64,000 nucleotides of DNA from Vibrio cortegadensis (GTDB lineage Bacteria > Pseudomonadota > Gammaproteobacteria > Enterobacterales > Vibrionaceae), in NCBI RefSeq assembly GCF_024347395.1, contig NZ_AP025472.1, forward strand, positions 310,001 through 374,000. Reading direction: 5' to 3'. Under the pieces are notes generated by a model. That model was not told the origin of the DNA and made no database searches. It saw only the letters and a list, made by a program, of their open reading frames with translations. This document shows, piece by piece, positions 60,483 to 64,000 of this stretch. The position numbers and the translations under genes are program-made. Each line of letters begins with the position of its first letter. Within the stretch, counting starts at the first letter, position 1.

Positions 60483-60980
60483 ATGCAACAAACTCGAAAA
60501 TTAGAATTATGGGTTGGCAGTTTTGTCATTACAGGAATTTGCGCAATCTTGGTGATGATTTTTCAAGTCGCTGACGTTAAAGGTTTAGGTTCAAGTGATA
60601 CTTATACCCTTAAAGCGGCATTTGATAACATCGGTAGCTTAAAAGTTCGTTCACCAGTGAAGGTTGGTGGTGTAGTGATTGGGCGCGTGAGTGACATTAC
60701 TTTAGACACGGAAAGTTACTTACCCGTAGTTTCGTTATCTATTGATAGCCAATACGGCCCGTTTCCGGATACCTCTAGTGCACAAATTTTAACGTCAGGT
60801 CTTATTGGTGAGCAGTATATTGGCCTTGTTCCTGGCTTCGTTTTTGACGATGAAGAGATGTTGGTTGAAGGTAACTTTATTGAAGACACTAAATCAGCAT
60901 TAGTCTTAGAAGATTTAATCGGCCAAGTTTTGTATAGCGTTGGCGGCTCTGATTCTGAAAGTAACTCTGACGATAAATAG
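60483..60980 (+). CDS. mlaD: Phospholipid-binding MCE protein MlaD
   Basis: Forms a periplasmic hexameric ring on MlaE. It has 165 residues. One N-terminal membrane helix (about 9-27) precedes an MCE domain (about 38-117) with VRSPVKVGGVVIGRVSDITL near 55-74 and GLIGEQYIGLVPG near 106-118. Confidence 0.95.
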   Translation: MQQTRKLELWVGSFVITGICAILVMIFQVADVKGLGSSDTYTLKAAFDNIGSLKVRSPVKVGGVVIGRVSDITLDTESYLPVVSLSIDSQYGPFPDTSSAQILTSGLIGEQYIGLVPGFVFDDEEMLVEGNFIEDTKSALVLEDLIGQVLYSVGGSDSESNSDDK

Positions 60981-60989
60981 TAGGTGCCT

Positions 60990-61649
60990 ATGTTTAAACG
61001 AATTTTATTAATTGCCTCCGCATTTTTGTATTCATTACCGCTATTTGCCCAAGAGGTTGATCAAACTCAACCATACGCAATGATGAAGCAGGTAGCTGAG
61101 CAAGCATTTTCTCGTTTGAAAGCGGATCAGGCGATCATTCAAAACGACCCAGAACATTTGAAAGTGGTTGTAGAAGAAGAGTTAATGCCGTATGTCAATG
61201 AGCAGTATGCTTCTTTGAAACTACTTGGGCCTAATTTAAAAGCGGCGAAAAAAGAGAATCCAAAAGGGTACAAGAAAGATGTAAGAGTCTTTATTGATGC
61301 GTTTCGTGGTTATTTAGTCGCGTCTTACGCGCAAGTTCTGACTCAATATACAGATCAAGTGATTGAGTTTGCACCCGAATCTAAAATCAAACCGACTCAA
61401 CGAATTGCAAGCGTAAGAGTTGATATTGTCGATGCTCCTCGACCGAACATCAAGCTTGAATTCAAGCTAAGAAAAGATAAGAAAACAGGTGAGTGGAAAG
61501 CATTTGATATGATCGCGGAAGGAATTAGCCTGTTATCGAGTAAGCAGTCAGAGTGGAACGGTAAAATTCGTCAAGATGGGATTGTCGCTGTCGCTCAAGA
61601 GCTAGAAAGATTAGCGAAACAACCGATTCGTTTTGAGAGTGCTAAATAA
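60990..61649 (+). CDS. mlaC: Periplasmic phospholipid shuttle MlaC
   Basis: Carries phospholipid between the MlaA-porin complex and MlaFEDB. It has 219 residues from the ATG at 60990; an in-frame GTG six bases earlier was rejected because TAGGTG fits the ATG. The signal peptide is about MFKRILLIASAFLYSLPLFA. FRGYLVASYAQVLTQYTDQV near 109-128 is typical. The stop overlaps the mlaB start by one base. Confidence 0.95.
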   Translation: MFKRILLIASAFLYSLPLFAQEVDQTQPYAMMKQVAEQAFSRLKADQAIIQNDPEHLKVVVEEELMPYVNEQYASLKLLGPNLKAAKKENPKGYKKDVRVFIDAFRGYLVASYAQVLTQYTDQVIEFAPESKIKPTQRIASVRVDIVDAPRPNIKLEFKLRKDKKTGEWKAFDMIAEGISLLSSKQSEWNGKIRQDGIVAVAQELERLAKQPIRFESAK

Positions 61650-61957
61650 TGACCCACTCACAATGGCAGCAACTGAGCGACGATAAATTTGCGCTAAGTG
61701 GTGACTTAGATAGAGATACAGTCCCCGCGTTATGGGAATATTTACGCGCTTGGAAAACGGCTCAAATTCAAGTAAATGTTGATTTATCGTCAGTTCAGCG
61801 TATTGATTCGTCTGGAATGGTGATGTTAATCCACTTAATAGAGCATGCAAAAAAACAAAATTGTCATATAATGCTCGGTTTCGTGCCAGAACAATTACGC
61901 ACATTGTTCCAATTGAGCAATATACAGCCATTGATGGCTGAACATATCCAAAACTAG
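61649..61957 (+). CDS. mlaB: STAS-domain protein MlaB
   Basis: Cytoplasmic regulatory subunit that activates MlaF. It has 102 residues with a STAS fold. VDLSSVQRIDSSGMVMLIHL near 44-63 carries the conserved DSSG loop. It overlaps mlaC by one base (TAATG). Confidence 0.92.
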   Translation: MTHSQWQQLSDDKFALSGDLDRDTVPALWEYLRAWKTAQIQVNVDLSSVQRIDSSGMVMLIHLIEHAKKQNCHIMLGFVPEQLRTLFQLSNIQPLMAEHIQN

Positions 61958-61970
61958 GCAGGGGTGATTT

Positions 61971-62225
61971 GTGGACAGCACAAAAGTACAACAATTATTA
62001 GAAGAAGCACTAGGCCTTCAAGAGATCAAAGTGAAAGGCGAAGGCAGTCACTTTGAAGTAATCGCAGTTGATGCTTGTTTCGATGGCATGAGCCGAGTAA
62101 AGAAGCAGCAATTAATTTATGGTCCGCTAACGGATTATATTCAACGTAATGACATTCACGCACTTTCAATCAAAGCGTTTACTCCAGAAGAGTGGGATCG
62201 CGATAAGAAATTGATGTCGCTGTAA
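61971..62225 (+). CDS. ibaG: BolA-family protein IbaG
   Basis: Acid-stress and iron-sulfur related BolA-fold protein, partner of monothiol glutaredoxin. It has 84 residues. It starts with GTG at 61971 preceded by AGGGGTG. VKGEGSHFEVIAVDACFDGM near 21-40 is the family loop. It lies between mlaB and murA, as in E. coli. Confidence 0.93.
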   Translation: MDSTKVQQLLEEALGLQEIKVKGEGSHFEVIAVDACFDGMSRVKKQQLIYGPLTDYIQRNDIHALSIKAFTPEEWDRDKKLMSL

Positions 62226-62234
62226 GGTTTATTG

Positions 62235-63500
62235 ATGGAAAAGTTTCGAGTTATTGGGTCTGATTCACCGTTAACAGGTGAAGTGACTATCTCTGGTGCT
62301 AAAAACGCAGCACTTCCTATTTTATTTGCATCTATCTTAGCGGAAGAGCCAGTTGAAGTGGCGAACGTGCCGCATCTTCGTGATATCGATACATCGATGG
62401 AACTGCTTAAGCGTTTAGGTGCAAAAGTGAGCCGTAATGGCAGCGTGCATGTCGATGGTAGTCAAATCAATGAATATTGTGCGCCATATGATTTAGTGAA
62501 AACGATGCGTGCTTCTATTTGGGCTTTAGGTCCTTTGGTCGCTCGTTTTGGTCAAGGTCAGGTTTCATTGCCTGGTGGTTGTGCGATTGGTGCTCGTCCT
62601 GTGGATCTCCATATTCATGGTTTAGAGCAATTAGGTGCAACGATTACGCTTGAAGATGGTTACGTTAAAGCTGAAGTTGATGGTCGTTTAAAAGGCGCTC
62701 ACATTGTCATGGACAAAGTCAGTGTTGGCGCAACGATCACTATTATGTGCGCGGCGACCTTAGCAGAAGGTACGACAATTTTAGACAACGCAGCGCGTGA
62801 ACCTGAAATTGTAGATACTGCTGACTTCTTAAATGCCATTGGCGCGAAAGTGTCTGGTGCAGGTACTGATACCATTACCATTGAAGGGGTTGAACGACTT
62901 GCTGGTGGTAAGCACTCAGTTGTTGCTGACCGTATTGAAACAGGGACCTTCCTTGTTGCTGCTGCGGTATCTGGTGGTAAGGTAGTATGTAAAAATACCC
63001 ACCCACATTTACTTGAAGCCGTATTAGCAAAACTAGAAGAAGCGGGAGCGGTTGTTGAATCCGGTGATGACTGGATCAGCCTTGATATGACCGAACGTGA
63101 GTTAAAGTCTGTCAAAATTGTTACTGCACCTCACCCTGGTTTCCCTACCGATATGCAAGCTCAATTTACGCTGTTGAATATGATGGCGAAAGGCAATGGC
63201 ATGATAACGGAAACGATCTTTGAAAATCGCTTCATGCACGTTCCTGAACTGCAACGTATGGGAGCAAAAGCGGAAATCGAAGGTAATACGGTTATTTGTG
63301 GTGACACTGAGTCGCTCAGTGGTGCTCAAGTGATGGCGACCGATTTACGAGCTTCTGCAAGTTTAGTGATTGCTGGTTGTATCGCAAATGGTGAGACGAT
63401 TGTTGATCGTATTTATCATATTGATCGTGGATACGATAAGATCGAAGATAAGCTTTCGGCTCTTGGCGCCAATATTGAGCGTTTTCGAGAGTCAAGCTAA
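62235..63500 (+). CDS. murA: UDP-N-acetylglucosamine 1-carboxyvinyltransferase
   Basis: First committed step of peptidoglycan synthesis. It has 421 residues from the ATG at 62235 (MEKFRVIGSDSPLTGEVTIS); the in-frame TTG at 62232 was rejected. The catalytic, fosfomycin-reactive cysteine is Cys116 in LPGGCAIGARPVDLHIHG. A cysteine rather than aspartate here predicts the usual sensitive type. It ends the mla-murA cluster. Confidence 0.97.
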   Translation: MEKFRVIGSDSPLTGEVTISGAKNAALPILFASILAEEPVEVANVPHLRDIDTSMELLKRLGAKVSRNGSVHVDGSQINEYCAPYDLVKTMRASIWALGPLVARFGQGQVSLPGGCAIGARPVDLHIHGLEQLGATITLEDGYVKAEVDGRLKGAHIVMDKVSVGATITIMCAATLAEGTTILDNAAREPEIVDTADFLNAIGAKVSGAGTDTITIEGVERLAGGKHSVVADRIETGTFLVAAAVSGGKVVCKNTHPHLLEAVLAKLEEAGAVVESGDDWISLDMTERELKSVKIVTAPHPGFPTDMQAQFTLLNMMAKGNGMITETIFENRFMHVPELQRMGAKAEIEGNTVICGDTESLSGAQVMATDLRASASLVIAGCIANGETIVDRIYHIDRGYDKIEDKLSALGANIERFRESS

Positions 63501-63514
63501 CTGATCGCTTGCTT

Positions 63515-63547
63515 AGAAAGCCGGAATCCTAGGGTTTCGGCTTTTTT
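63515..63547 (+). terminator. Rho-independent terminator after murA
   Basis: AAAGCCGGAATCC and GGGTTTCGGC pair around TA with one bulge-like mismatch, followed by six T ending at 63547. Confidence 0.88.
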
Positions 63548-63566
63548 ATTGAATTAATTTCTTCCT

Positions 63567-63589
63567 GTTCCATTTTATACGAATGGAAC
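63567..63589 (+). promoter_or_regulatory. Inverted repeat in the plsC promoter region
   Basis: GTTCCATT (63567-63574) and AATGGAAC (63582-63589) are perfect eight-base arms around TTATACG, 25 bases before the plsC ATG. A TATAC-containing centre could overlap a -10. It may be an operator; the regulator is unknown. Confidence 0.4.
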
Positions 63590-63613
63590 ATGGGCGTTGT
63601 TTGGAGAACTAAA

Positions 63614-64000
63614 ATGATTGCACTTTTACGCCTGTTGGCGGTTGTTGTTTTTGCTATCGTCATGTTTGTGTTTGGTTGTGGTTACTGCTTGTTTAGCCCA
63701 CGCAACCCAAAGCATGTATTTAGATTTGGCCGTTACTTTGGCTATATGTCTAAAGTGTTTGGTATTAAATTGGAGCTGCGCCTTCCTGATGATGCCTACA
63801 CGCGTGGCCAGCACGTTTACGTCGCTAACCACCAAAATACGTGGGATCTGTTTACAGTTTCTGCTGCGGTGACACCAAAAGTAGTTACGGTAGGAAAAAA
63901 GAGCTTAGTTTGGATGCCGCTATTTGGTCAGCTTTACTGGTTAACAGGTAACATTTTGATTGACCGTGCGAACCGCAGCAAAGCGGTAGGTACGATTGAT
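63614..64000 (+). CDS. plsC: 1-acyl-sn-glycerol-3-phosphate acyltransferase, N-terminal part
   Basis: Second acylation step in phosphatidic acid synthesis. The first 129 codons are in the window; the gene continues past its edge. The start ATG follows TTGGAG. An N-terminal membrane helix (about 3-25) is followed by the catalytic NHxxxxD-type motif NHQNTWD near 72-78, and GKKSLVWMPLFGQLYWLTGN near 94-113. The last visible codons encode NRSKAVGTID. Confidence 0.92.
   Translation, partial: MIALLRLLAVVVFAIVMFVFGCGYCLFSPRNPKHVFRFGRYFGYMSKVFGIKLELRLPDDAYTRGQHVYVANHQNTWDLFTVSAAVTPKVVTVGKKSLVWMPLFGQLYWLTGNILIDRANRSKAVGTID

Overview
The window looks like the main chromosome of a Vibrionaceae bacterium, most likely Vibrio or a close relative. 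The evidence is the order and protein sequences of the ribosomal operons, the E. coli-like but distinct protein sequences, and a gene order (cpdB-cysDN...cysC, zinc-uptake zrg cluster, msrA, tamAB, fbp, mpl, ubiX, thiBPQ, darP, pmbA, mgtE, rpoN cluster, mla cluster, murA) that matches my memory of V. cholerae chromosome I. No tRNA, rRNA, insertion sequence, prophage, integron or CRISPR array was seen. It is core genome with a few lineage-specific loci.

Positions 1-15853 form the translation superoperon. It runs from the end of fusA and tufB to the S10 operon (rpsJ to rpsQ, with a long structured leader), the spc operon (rplN to rpmJ, own extended -10 promoter) and the alpha operon (rpsM-rpsK-rpsD-rpoA-rplQ, own promoter and an S4-type leader). 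Terminators follow tufB, rpsQ and rplQ. Two genes too short for ordinary ORF lists, rpmD and rpmJ, are intact.

Positions 15854-28440 hold a DUF2780-like secreted protein, the fklB peptidyl-prolyl isomerase, a YtfB/OapA-like cell-envelope protein, an EamA transporter with an ElaA-type acetyltransferase, a Crp/Fnr-type regulator, periplasmic cpdB, and the sulfate-activation operon cysD-cysN-SLC13 permease-cysC. A TIGR03899-like cytoplasmic protein follows.

Positions 28441-33902 are the most interesting part. A zinc-acquisition locus of the zrg type comprises a small His-containing secreted protein, the His-rich ZrgA with 16-residue repeats, a LolD/MacB-like ATPase, an FtsX/MacB-like permease and a DUF3299 protein. 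It is headed by a near-perfect Zur operator with 15-base arms. Next to it lie a probable 33- or 34-residue membrane protein not tied to any known family, then ytfJ and msrA.

Positions 34084-49172 carry envelope biogenesis genes (tamA-tamB-ytfP), fbp, the murein-recycling ligase mpl, ubiX, and a TPP-riboswitch-controlled thiamine importer (thiBPQ). The ribosome factor darP and the TldD partner pmbA follow. Positions 49287-58626 (minus strand) carry mgtE, then the nitrogen-PTS/sigma-54 cluster (npr, rapZ, ptsN, hpf, rpoN) joined to LPS transport (lptB-lptA-lptC), Kdo synthesis (kdsC, kdsD) and yrbG. Divergently, positions 58903-63500 carry the mlaFEDCB phospholipid transport operon with ibaG and murA. 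The window ends inside plsC.

The sequence gives families and operon logic with confidence. Regulatory calls (operators, attenuators) rest on pattern inspection only.
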